NCBI GenBank assembly: GCA_030407315.1
Contig: JALQPE010000706.1
Location: 30,982 to 94,981, forward strand
From: Asparagopsis taxiformis
Lineage: Eukaryota > Rhodophyta > Florideophyceae > Bonnemaisoniales > Bonnemaisoniaceae
DNA: 64,000 nucleotides
Reading direction: 5' to 3'
How positions within the stretch are numbered: the stretch's first letter is position 1; every line of letters starts with the position of its first letter. Below, one piece after another: positions 48,605 to 57,912 of the stretch. The notes beneath the pieces were generated by a model. It did not search any database. It saw only the letters and a list, made by a program, of their open reading frames with translations, and had not been told where the DNA came from. The position numbers and the translations under genes were made by a program.

Positions 48605-49263
48605 TGTCATACCACGCGGTGGTCTGCCCTGGTGGGGTCGTGTCAACATCCTATTGGATGACCCCGGGTCGGGACTGACCAATAGAAACAGCCTCGCTGT
48701 ATCTAGCCCAAGTCAAGGGAATGGACCCACTGGGGCAACTCAAGACCCCACAAGGGGCAAATTTTAACTAAGCTGACTCAGCTAACTTTACACTGTAACA
48801 CTAACAGTTGGTGATCTCGCGGGCTCCCGCAGTCGCCATAATCAGGGATCTAATTGGTGCACCTAAGGATATTTATTCCTAACTGTCTACCTACCCTAGC
48901 TGTTTACAGTAACTTAGATTAGTATAAAACGCCTCTGGATTAGCCAGAGTGCTTAACCTTTTAGAGGTAACGTAAACTCACGTGGGATTTACGACTCCAC
49001 TGAACAGTGTTTGCATTGCTCTATTCCATCCTTCCAGGACGAATTAGCTTTAGCTATACAGCTCGACGGGTTACGTCTTTCGCTCCATCAATACGCACTT
49101 CGTGCGTGAGCACCCCCAACCTTCACCCGGCATTACCGGAAGACCTTTCGTGGTATACACGCCATTGGCGGTTGACGCAAGATTCGCTTGCTCTACCACG
49201 CTACCGAAGTTCGGGACACCTGTAGGGTGGTTTTGCCGCTTTGCGGATTTTCTACCTACTACA
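48605..49263 (+). mobile_element. Solo LTR, 659 bp
   Basis: Begins TGTCATACC and ends CTACTACA (TG...CA), flanked by GAAAC at 48600-48604 and 49264-49268. A TATAAAA at 48923-48929 is suitably placed for an LTR promoter in plus orientation. It has no internal retroelement genes and no similarity to the 809-bp LTRs. It is the likely product of LTR-LTR recombination after insertion into the H3-mimic gene. Confidence 0.88.
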
Positions 49264-49908
49264 GAAACGCTCAATGAGCAGCAACCTCCTCCAGATACGC
49301 GAGCACCAGCGGAAACGCAGATCGGGCAGCAATCTTCTCCAGACACGCGAGCACCTGCGGAAACGCAGAAAGGACAGGAGACAGCTGTCACTGAGGTCCA
49401 AGGTTCAGAGTACACGGACACGCTATCACTACATGAGGAAACGGCTCCGCCGTCTCTGCTGAGCGCTGTGGGATCGCACAAGAGGATTTTTTTGGTTATA
49501 AAAGGGGACCAGTGCACAGAGGCGGAGCCGTTCTGGGTAGCCAAGGCACACAAAGTGGGACGCAAGGGCAGTCGCATTGCGAAATTGGTAGTGCACTGGT
49601 ATGCGAAAACTGGTGATGACGCCTTCACAAGCAAGTACAAGCCGTGCTTTGTTCTGGATACGCCCACGCCATGGACTGACGCTATCGCTGCTGGTTCGGT
49701 CATTACGACTTTCGAAGCGCTGAGGGACGAAAAATTAGATGGAGCAACGCGCGATCGCATTCGTGAGCATTTGGCTGCGTTCCGCTAGTTTAAGTATACT
49801 CGCCAGCGTAAAAGTTTGGTTTGCACATGCTTTATTTTGTTTCAATACTTGCACGTGAACGCCACACACTTATTAATTCGAAGCGCAGCAACGCCCGGCC
49901 GCTGCCTC

Positions 49909-50103
49909 ATGCGTTTTTCGGAATCGATGTTCAACATCGATTCCGAAAAACGCAAGCGCCGAGTTCAACTCGAAGTTCGAAGCCGTCACGTCGAATTAAA
50001 CTGTCACCAGTGTGATCGTTCCTTCGTCTCTATTAAGGAATACACTCGTCATAACAAGATTGATAATCATCGTGAGCGTGTAGGGCTTGGAGGAAATAAA
50101 TAG
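49909..50103 (+). CDS. Small C2H2 zinc-finger ORF
   Basis: 64 codons from ATG 49909, 120 bp after the H3-mimic gene. It contains CHQCDRSFVSIKEYTRHNKIDNH, a C-x2-C-x12-H-x5-H finger (shown in pieces: CHQCDRSF, YTRHNKIDNH). The start lies inside a perfect palindrome (49910-49954), so the first ~15 residues are encoded by an inverted repeat. It may be a separate small gene of the same element, or the remnant of a longer zinc-finger protein. Confidence 0.5.
   Translation: MRFSESMFNIDSEKRKRRVQLEVRSRHVELNCHQCDRSFVSIKEYTRHNKIDNHRERVGLGGNK
49910..49954. repeat. 45-bp perfect palindrome with a central C
   Basis: Arms of 22 nt (TGCGTTTTTCGGAATCGATGTT... ending ...GAAAAACGCA) around C49932, no mismatch. 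Same size and design (22+1+22) as the palindrome at 48175-48219, but an unrelated sequence. Confidence 0.9.
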
Positions 50104-50921
50104 AGCCTAAACACTGGTTTTCGTCTGTACAGAACGTACTTTCGAAACCAGAATCTGAATCTCTTTCGATGTTGATTGAATGATCATAAGTTGATTGAAT
50201 TATGGCCAATGATATGATGATATTGACTGACTAGGTAGTATTGTGCTAACTGCTCCAAGTTCATGACTGCCCTGCTCAATGTGATCGTTTGACAACCTGT
50301 CGCAGCTCTGTTCGATGATTTTCGTAACAGCCTGTCGCCACTTTGTTCGTTTCTCCTTTCAAGTTGGGCTGCAACCGTATTGGTAGTTCTTAAGGCATTT
50401 TGATCATATCAGAATCGGTACTAAGTATAAATAACTGAATTTGTTTTATAACAAATGTTATGTGCGCCGTGTTTCTAGTTCTCATGTTTCCGCCATGTAC
50501 ACTCACGCACACTTAAGTAGAAGGGGTAATGGTGGCGGCGGCATCTGCAACTTGAAATTACGAACTACTCAATGTGCAAGGGATAGATGCTTAACCAGCT
50601 TTCGTATGGCCAGCTCGGAGGTGTCACAATATGTCTCAGACTGTGGAAATTAGTAGCAATAGTGTTAACGATCGTTTGCATATGATATGAATCCCATGTC
50701 GGTCGGTCATCGATCATTTCTCCACTTTGCTCTGCGTCACCATAATGTCGCATCAGATTGGGTTCCATTGCTTTGACACCCCCGTCCTCAAACCGAGCTA
50801 GAATTGCGCTTGCTTCCACACCTTTTCCTTCTGATATACTAGTTTTCGACACGATAGCGAAGTTCGTCGGTTAGCATCAACAACGTCCCGAGACCTCTCC
50901 ATTAGCAAATGCGTGTTAGAA
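50104..50921. other. Region without a supported gene
   Basis: About 800 bp, AT-rich. Two CTGTCGC motifs (GACAACCTGTC at 50291-50301 and CAGCCTGTCGCC near 50330) recall the GACAG-N-CTGTC palindromes. Short ORFs on both strands lack motifs. It is the 3' side of the MED13-like sequence. Confidence 0.4.
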
Positions 50922-53797
50922 TCACAAACGCTTAACAAAGAAAGAGAACAAATTGGCGGTTTGGTCAGTCCAAGCAAACACATATCTTGATGAAGCCTCA
51001 CAGCACGCATAGGAAAAATGCAACACTAGGTTCGATCTATCTCCCGTTTGTCCCATATGTTGACCAACTCCAGCAAGTACCACAGCTGGCTCATGTAAAT
51101 ATGACGGAGCTAGAGCACAGCTCTGATCTAACAATACTCCACTGTGTGATAATGAAAGAGGTAGAGAGCTTCCGGCATTTTCATCAGTGGAATTGGCCAT
51201 AGGTGAGACAGGTGTTGCAGCACTTCCTCCAGGTGATTCTGCAACAATATCTGGTGTCATTGGTGACATCAAATCATCTGGCATCAGAGCAACACGCGGT
51301 AATAGCCCCGCCACCTCCCCATCAAGATTCGGTGTGCGCACACGTTTCGACCTAATGGAAGAAAACAATGCAAAAGAAAATCTTTCATCAATTGGGGGCG
51401 TAAAGGACGGTGCAACAATCCATCGATCTCTGCACATCCACTTAATTGCCTGCTTACGCCTTCTCGCGGAATGATCCTAATAGTGATTGAAGCAGCGCTT
51501 TTGGACGCTGGTGATGCTCGCCATGAAGCCGATGGAAGTCCATTTGCTGAAGATGATGAACTAATCATAGACGGAGCAGTCCCAGGAACAGCACCAACCA
51601 ACGGAGCGATCGCTTTCAACAAAGCAACGTTTGCTGCTGTTTGATTTTTGGCGAACGGAGAAATAATATATGTCACGATATAGGTAGCGGACGCTGAAGG
51701 ATTCTTCCGTTGGTGGCGAGTGATTGCAGCTAGTTTCGTACACAAACCAGTCACTGCAAGATGGTATTGTTCAGCCATGGCTTTGTCGTACTCTGAGAGG
51801 TTGTTACGATTTGCATTGGCTGATGATCCTCCTTCGGACCCCTGAGATACAGAATTGGATATGAGTGTAACTGCATCGAAAGGCATTGGAACATGTCGTC
51901 CAAAACAACATTCCTCGTACGCGGCGGAGACATCACGAAGGAACAATCTAACATCATTTTCCATGTCCTTGGGTGCAACTGCAACATACTCGACGTTCTT
52001 CGATCGCTGTAGGGCTCAAGTCCGGCTTTTTCCCACAACGGAAGCACACCACTAGATGTTTCCATCCATTCGTTTTTGTAACCAACGCATATCCGAGGAG
52101 GAGTCAACGGGAACACTTCTGCGTTTGAACCTAGGATATCACAAACTCCCAACGGTCCCTGGATTTTGAGTGATAGACCATCTTCATCATGCTCTCTCAG
52201 TGATGCAGAACAGTTTCCAAGAACATGACTTGTTTCTAGAACACGTGGCAATCCTAATAAGACGCGTCGCATAGTAGCGGAAGAGACTCGCTCGCCTCTC
52301 GTTCCAATTACTGATGGACATCCGCTCGATGAAGTCTTACCCTCGTTCAATGAATTTTGAACCTCGACTTCCTTGAATAATTCTAGTTCATGAACCGAGA
52401 AAACTTACATCTCGAACAGAGAAAGTAAAGCAAGGACCTCTCGTTCACGCTTGGAAGTAGTACGGGCTCCAGCACCAATTCCCTGTGACGGTGAGTGCGC
52501 AGTCTTTGAAGCTGTCACAGGTCCATGGAATCCTTGCCTTCCCACAACAGGTTGTCCTTGCATGAAGCCCTTCATATCATCATCCCTAGCGGTCATAGTA
52601 GACGTATTTCCGTGTCCAGTATACGAGGAACTTCCGTCTGATAGCAACCTGGCTGTAGAGTGCTGAATTGCTCGACTTTTTGCAAGCATCAAGCAATTGC
52701 TTAAGCACTCTTACAGTCAACAGCGACAGACTGCACCAGCATATCTTTGGAGTGATCCTTAGCGTTAGATTCTTGGGAGCGCATTGATTCCCTACAATCA
52801 ATTTCAGATACTGGAGGTCTTCCCGCTTCCGATTTCTTGCCAAGGGCATCTTTAAGTAGAGAGTCAAAACGTCAAAATCTACTTCCATTTTGACGACTCG
52901 CGACTGCTTGCTAACATCACCCTCAGACTGCACAGCATCAGAGTCTTGGCCGCGTCCACGAATTTCTGAAAGTGCAGCTCGAGTTGATCTTGCAGCATCT
53001 TCACTAGAAGTAATGGGATTTTCTACTCCCATGAGGCGGTCATCCACACCTCCACCAAAAAATTTTGTTACATCATCCTCAAACGCAGAGAAGTCATTCA
53101 TATCCATTGACGGTCCGGCGTCGAAACCTGTCGGGCGGGATTGCTACCGTCGCCTTCCAAGTTGAAAGCATCAATGCCATTTGCACTTTGTGTTGTTTTA
53201 GGAACTGGTTCAGTCTTCAGCATGTGATTGTGGGACTTTGATAGTATCTGTGGAGGTAGCTCGTGCTGCTTGTCGCCCCCTGATTGATCTCTTGCGCTTG
53301 GAGTTCTTACTCAAGTACTTGAACCATTCTATGCCTCCTCTTGATTTAATGTATTGGTTGAAGCTCTTGTGGATGTAGGTTGCTTCGCGTCTGTAGTCTC
53401 CAATGTTGGCAGCAGAACTAGGTGAACCAGAGGATAGTACAGCGTCAGTCCAGGGTCAGTAACACCTTTTTTCCCTTCTGCCACGATTGCAGCATTGAGA
53501 GAATAGGCTGTTGGAGATTTAGACAATGTACTCTGCTCCGTCATTGAAGGGTACTGCTGCTGTTTGAGCGTCAATGTCTTTGGTATCTAAATTGCACATC
53601 CACAATACAACTGCGATACTACCCAGCATACCTTTTTCAGCGGAATCGTTGAAGATATATGTATCGTACAACTGATAGAGGACATCATCATGGCCGGAAT
53701 ATTCTTGAATCATGTCTGTTTCTAAGCGTCTGTGAAGTGCAACGCGGCGGTCATGTTCATCTGTGAAGCTTACGGTGTGAAGCGGGGCGGGTGCCAA
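50922..53797 (-). pseudogene. Frameshifted Mediator subunit 13-like gene
   Basis: Consecutive minus-strand frames carry parts of one protein. The clearest is 52350-51990 with PPRICVGYKNEWMETSSGVL and PLWEKAGLEPYS, the conserved MED13 C-terminal region, continuing in another frame as VEYVAVAPKDMENDVRLFLRD (51964 on). The end has YVFAWTDQTANLF at ~50940, like the MED13 terminal W-TD-RG stretch. Upstream frames (53797-53519 and 53574-53329 with GLTLYYPLVHLVLLP; 53107-52586 with FSAFEDDVTKFFGG) are probably the N-terminal and linker parts. Breaks are single-base: for example one base seems missing after PYSD near 52005. MED13 belongs to the Mediator kinase module with CDK8. Few internal stops occur apart from the shifts, so recent decay or assembly error are both open. 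A TAA in frame at 52405 overlaps a GTAAGT that could be a splice donor. Confidence 0.65.
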
Positions 53798-54105
53798 CGT
53801 GTATTGAGGAGTGGTAAGTGACTGCTGCTAGCCCCGGTTTCCACTGATATTTGAGTCTGACGTGCATTAGTAATACCCTTTTCCAAATAGAATGGAGTTT
53901 GTATAGAGCGTTTAACGGCATTTTAAATTGCAGTTCATGATCGGTAGCGTTGCTTAGAATCTCCCCTTGTAGCTGGTGTGCATAGAGCTGTCACAGCTAA
54001 CCACAGTGGTTAATTCGATCGCGATGTTCATATTGCACACAGCGGTGCGTCGTCAAGTCATCACCATGATCCTCGTCCACGTCTTGCTTCATCGTTGCCT
54101 CAGGG
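53798..54105. other. Spacer between MED13-like and SLY1-like sequences
   Basis: About 300 bp without a recognisable gene or repeat. Confidence 0.4.
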
Positions 54106-54609
54106 TTACCGCGTATGAAATGCAGCGAACAATGAAAGCGCGCATACTGCGCAATCAACACCGGTTGAAATTGCGCCTGTAACCGACAATAAAAACATAA
54201 CAGACGCGGCGGTAATCTCGTGCGCATTGATAGAGGATGCCGGAATAGTCTGAAGGTATTTATAAGCTCGCATGTCTGTGCAGCCACAACTTTGCAGCGC
54301 TGAAGTACGTGAAGACAATTCATCTGATATGTCGACGCACAAATAGTGTATGAGAAACAGACAAAGCTTGTCTGATGGAGAACCCCTGACATCACGAATT
54401 AACGCTAGAATGCGTTCCAAATCGAAATTTCCTGGACGAGCAAGCACCTCCTCCTCCACCTGAAAGTGACCATCCAATCCACGATCGTTAATCTGATCGA
54501 GCAGAGCGGTCGCAATGTTATTGTGTAGATCAATTGTGCGCTTCTTTTTCGTCAGTTCCTGATTGCCCAGAACGCATCGCCCTTGTCCAAATCGAACGTT
54601 CTCTTTCAT
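54106..54609 (-). pseudogene. SLY1-like (Sec1/Munc18 family) gene fragment
   Basis: The minus-strand frame reads KKKRTIDLHNNIATALLDQI, then LDGHFQVEEEVLARPG, IRDVRGSPSDKLCLFLIHYL and LQSCGCTDMRAYKYLQT. This is the order of conserved segments in the central part of SLY1/SCFD1, the SM protein that binds syntaxin-5 and drives ER-Golgi SNARE assembly. Only ~140 residues of a protein usually over 600 are present; the sequence after PASSIN no longer fits the family, and neither the N- nor C-terminal parts were found nearby. An ATG at 54609 precedes it by chance or as remnant. It could be an exon of a rearranged gene or a captured fragment. Confidence 0.6.
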
Positions 54610-55067
54610 GTTGATGTTCGTCCCAAAAAAAGGAAAGAACAATTGTTCCGGTCGTCTAAAAATTGAAAACAACGCCCAACCTGATGACAGTAACCTGAAC
54701 CGCCCTCGCGACGAAAGCGGGAAGGGAGATGCACAGATCCAGGTAGTACAAAATGTCCTGGAGGAGATGGCAACCATGTCTTCATCACACACATGGTGCT
54801 GGACACAGAGGATTTGGGAGACGGAAGGGAGAGGGAACGATTTGAAGGCCTTGGAGGGTCATGGATGCACGGCTTACAGAACATACTATCTGGCAGTGAA
54901 ATGGCCGGCGTGCTTCCAGTAGAAAGCCGCCGGCCGCGGGTACAAATTTTATCAGATGTCACAATTCAAAATTATGACTCAAAATTTTGTACCGACCAGT
55001 TGTGCTTCAAATTGAAGCACATCGCTCCGTGAAATGTTGTACCTCACACGCCGTACCTCCCGCGAAT
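54610..55067. other. Region without a supported gene
   Basis: About 460 bp with a 19-bp palindrome GTGCTTCAA-A-TTGAAGCAC near 55001 and ORFs on both strands lacking motifs. Confidence 0.4.
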
Positions 55068-55470
55068 AAGTGGCTGTCTTTGTGTTGCACTCTTCGAGCG
55101 TCATGTGCACAATCATTGTGCACATGTGTGCACCTGAGACGCTATGTGTGTATCTGAGACGCCATGGCGTGGATGTCCACTAACAAGTGGCTGTGTGTTT
55201 GTTGCATTCTTTGAGCGTAATTTGCACTATGATTGTGCACATGTGTGTACCTGAGACGCCATGGCGTGGATGTCCGCCAATAAGTGGCTGTGTTTTTGTT
55301 GTATTTGAGCGTAATGTGCACAATGATTGTGCATGATTTTGCACATGTGTGTACCTGAGACGCCATGGCGTGGATGTCCCGCCAGTAAGTGGCTGTGTTT
55401 TTGTTGCATTATTTGAGCGTAATGTGCAAAACGATTGTGCACATGTGTATACCTGAGATGCCATGGCGTG
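55068..55470. repeat. ~100-bp tandem repeat
   Basis: About four units at roughly 100-bp spacing; CTGAGACGCCATGGCGTGGATG starts recur near 55153, 55251, 55354 and 55453 (the last with one change). Units also carry AAGTGGCTGTGTTTTTGTTG and TTTGAGCGTAAT. They differ by small indels. Confidence 0.9.
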
Positions 55471-55597
55471 GATGTCTCTTCCGGCGCCTCCGTGAGCTCA
55501 CGAAAGACAGGCTGACAATGAGTGTTGCAAAGTAACTTTGCAAAACTTTGGAAAACTCTTTTACGGTGAGACTAACGGAGGCGCTGGGAATGTAGTT

Positions 55598-56594
55598 TCA
55601 AGTCCTGAAAAATACTTTTGGTAAGCGCATTTCGGGGAGAGAGGGGAATGTGGCAATCACCGAGCTGGGATCGACGAAGTCACACCAGGGAGTAGGTGTA
55701 TTCAATACAAAGCAAGGCTTGTAGCGGCTTTCGAATGCATCTCCTTCCTTCTGAAACCAGTGTATGCGCAGCTTTGTGACGCCCGCCCCTCTCTTCCTTA
55801 CGCTCTGTACCTTTCCGACCCAGAATGGCTCTTCAGGAGTACACTCATTACCACGGATGACCACAAACCCATTTTTTTCGGGTAACGGGAGAGAGGGGCG
55901 CATGGTGGTGTCCGTGGAGTTGTCTTGGTCCTCGTCGTGCGCGCGCGCATCCATTTTCTGATGTCCTTGATCTGCCATTTCCTGATTTACACCTGAAGCC
56001 ACGTCCCAACGTCCAATTCCGTCACTTTTTGTACCGCTTGTCCCCCTCCCATCTGCACCGCTTTGCCCGGTTTCCTGCAATTCCGCGAGTCCGCCAGTAT
56101 CCGTTCCATCTAAATTTTCCACTCTGTGAGCTCCTCGGCGCGTAGAATCACCGTCCAAAATCTTCACGATTCCCTTGACCACCAGCATCTGATAAGCCCG
56201 CTTTAGAATTTTTTTGTTAGACCACTGCATCTCCCTGGAGAACCCGAATGACTTGGTTAGAAACTCATAGCACACGACCCTTCCATTATACGTATACATC
56301 TCGGAGACACAGTCATAGAGCGAACGCAAATACTTGTTGCGAACAGCAGTAGTGCTCACTGACATTGCTTTCGTATCTTCGGACAGCTTGTCCCCATCGA
56401 CAACAGCAAAACATGCCCGATTATCACAGCATTTAAAGGAACCCAGTTTTTCCAGCCGCATTCAACTCAGCGATCTTCGCTGCTCTAGCGCTGTAGCGCT
56501 GAGTACGAGACGAGGCTGGCCGGGATGGTGACGGAGACGGTGGTTGGTGGTGCGTTGCATGCTGTAAATTGCGCTTCTTGAAGGGCGCGTCCAT
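55598..56594 (-). pseudogene. Relative of the H3-mimic protein without the H3 tail
   Basis: The first frame starts at ATG 56594 (MDAPFKKRNLQHATHHQ), with a Ser/Pro/Arg-rich segment, and ends near 56433. One base too many in an A run (GGAAAAACTGGG, ~56445) shifts to the frame that runs to 55598. That frame carries CVSEMYTYNGRVVCYEFL, FGFSREMQWSNKKILKR (winged-helix-like), a charged linker, then PFWVGK...LRIHWFQK...YKPCFVLNTPTPW. It aligns along its length with the 47.8-49.8 kb protein, except that the N-terminus is unrelated to H3. Function unknown; the barrel-like end may bind chromatin. It is divergent from the ParB-methyltransferase relic at 57.9 kb. A single homopolymer indel is the only break seen, so it may be functional if that base is an assembly error. 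Confidence 0.7.
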
Positions 56595-57912
56595 GGTTGA
56601 TAGGATAGTGAAGTGAAACAGAATCCAAGTATGAACGCAGAACACTATATTATAGACTTCGGAACGAACTTCTGATCAAGTTCGGTTGCCATGTGGCTGC
56701 CGACTGTGCAGCGCTTTGCTGATGACTGATCAGTCGAATGGCATACATTTGAATAGTTCTGACAAAATGTCTTTTCGACACCACATCTGAGCAGTTCCAC
56801 GACAGGTCGTGAACTGAACAGTTCCAACGAGCTGGAACATAATGTTCCAAGTGGTAACACTGTTCTATATCAGGAAAGTCTATATGGGTGTGAGTAGGAA
56901 ATGCCGCAAACAATGTTGATTATCCTGTTCGGTGAACTGCATTCAACCTTTCATCTTCAAAGTGTTCGTGACATCAATAGACAAATTAGGAAGTAATCTA
57001 TGTAGTTCAAGCCTTCAATATGGCTCTGAAGTTCAAGTAGCCAGTTTCGAAATGAGGTATCGCATCTGGTGGCACAACTTGGATAAGTTGAGTGCCTTCG
57101 AATAGACTGTGGACAGATATGATGCTGAACGAACTGATATTTTTGTTCGCACCAAAAGTCATGGTGAGGGTAGCGGTAAAGGCAGCAGTTGTTGATAGTT
57201 GAAGGTATACTTTGGAACGATCAGAAACAAAATTTTTCGAATGCGAACCATAGCTATGAATCGTGCACTCACTGAAAGACCTATCCCGCAATATGGATAC
57301 TACGTACATTGCTTCCACAAGCTGTAACACAGAAAAACCCTGGAAATGGTACGCAAACGTGTCAAGAAATTATTTGGCATACAGCAACTTGGCTGTGATG
57401 ATCTTGGACATCAATCAACAGGAAAACGTACGAAATCGGCTCAAGAACCAAATACGAAATAAAATCCCGTCATATGATTTGTAATTGGATGGAACTGGCC
57501 CAACTGCATAACGAAATAGTAATTTCCCATTACTGATAACAAATTTAGGGCCGTCCCGGCATAACAACTAGAAACCTATGTGAGCTGCAGCGCCCCCTGC
57601 ACATCAGATCTAAGAGTGACTTGGCGCCGACGATCGTAGCACGTGACAAAGACTGATTTGGCCTCATGAGCTTCCATCAGTTATACACTGTGGGTTCTAT
57701 TGTATGTCAAGGGTTCTTTTTTCACTTTCGTTCATTGCCTGGAGTGACTGGAAAGCTCCCGTCTTCTGCTGCTAGAACATTCTTCGTTCTGGACCTCTCC
57801 GGCCTTTCTTTCTCCGCTCTAAGGGTAGGCTGAACTGGATTCGTACCGGATATCAGGACCCCCATTTATTTCCATTTCCTCTTGACATCTGCAGGCATTC
57901 TGTACCTAAACA
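56595..57912. promoter_or_regulatory. Divergent region between the two element genes
   Basis: About 1.3 kb between the starts of the minus-strand barrel protein and the plus-strand ParB-methyltransferase, with small inverted pairs (GTTCCA...TGGAAC near 56820; CGAACTT...AAGTTCG near 56660). One minor ORF at 57007-57309 is listed separately. Promoter elements were not pinned down. Confidence 0.35.
57007..57309 (-). CDS. Hypothetical 100-residue protein
   Basis: ATG at 57309 (MYVVSILRDRSF). The sequence is beta-rich and protein-like (VYLQLSTTAAFTATLTMTFG, VVPPDAIPHFETGYLNF) but has no recognised motif. It lies inside the divergent region of the second ParB-methyltransferase pair. It may be a remnant of a longer partner protein. 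Confidence 0.3.
   Translation of the reverse strand: MYVVSILRDRSFSECTIHSYGSHSKNFVSDRSKVYLQLSTTAAFTATLTMTFGANKNISSFSIISVHSLFEGTQLIQVVPPDAIPHFETGYLNFRAILKA

Larger units (their letters stand above)
47793..49788 (+). pseudogene. Element protein with histone H3-tail mimic, split by a solo LTR
   Basis: The ATG at 47793 opens AKTKQTAKKSTGG..., matching H3 at 19 of the first 26 positions (H3 numbering), with R2K, R8K, K18R and K23R conservative and K14T, Q19E, T22G altered. K4, K9 and S10 are kept; K27-S28 is lost. RYRPG follows ~20 residues later, as at H3 40-44, so similarity reaches past the tail. Then comes a segment also present in the 55.6-kb protein: SEMYAYRGRVVCYKFL, winged-helix-like, then 15-residue repeats with TRAPAETQ, then a barrel-like domain PFWVAK...VVHWYAK...YKPCFVLDTPTPW. 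A solo LTR (48605-49263) interrupts the frame. Leaving out the LTR and one GAAAC copy joins 47793-48604 to 49269-49788 in frame, 443 codons, so the gene was intact before insertion. Whether a shortened product (stop at 48767) is made is unknown. Confidence 0.85.

Noticed and set aside
51430..51457. A 28-nt GTAAGC...GCAG stretch in the MED13-like sequence as a tiny intron
   Set aside because: Removing 28 nt does not join the two observed reading frames (a length of 2 modulo 3 would be needed).
55068..55470. Regular repeats as a CRISPR array
   Set aside because: Units are ~100 bp, contiguous and mutually similar along their whole length, without unique spacers; the sequence is eukaryotic.
57007..57309. 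Homology of the 100-residue ORF with the C-terminus of the 462-residue protein
   Set aside because: Only scattered matches such as GxxYLN; too weak to claim.
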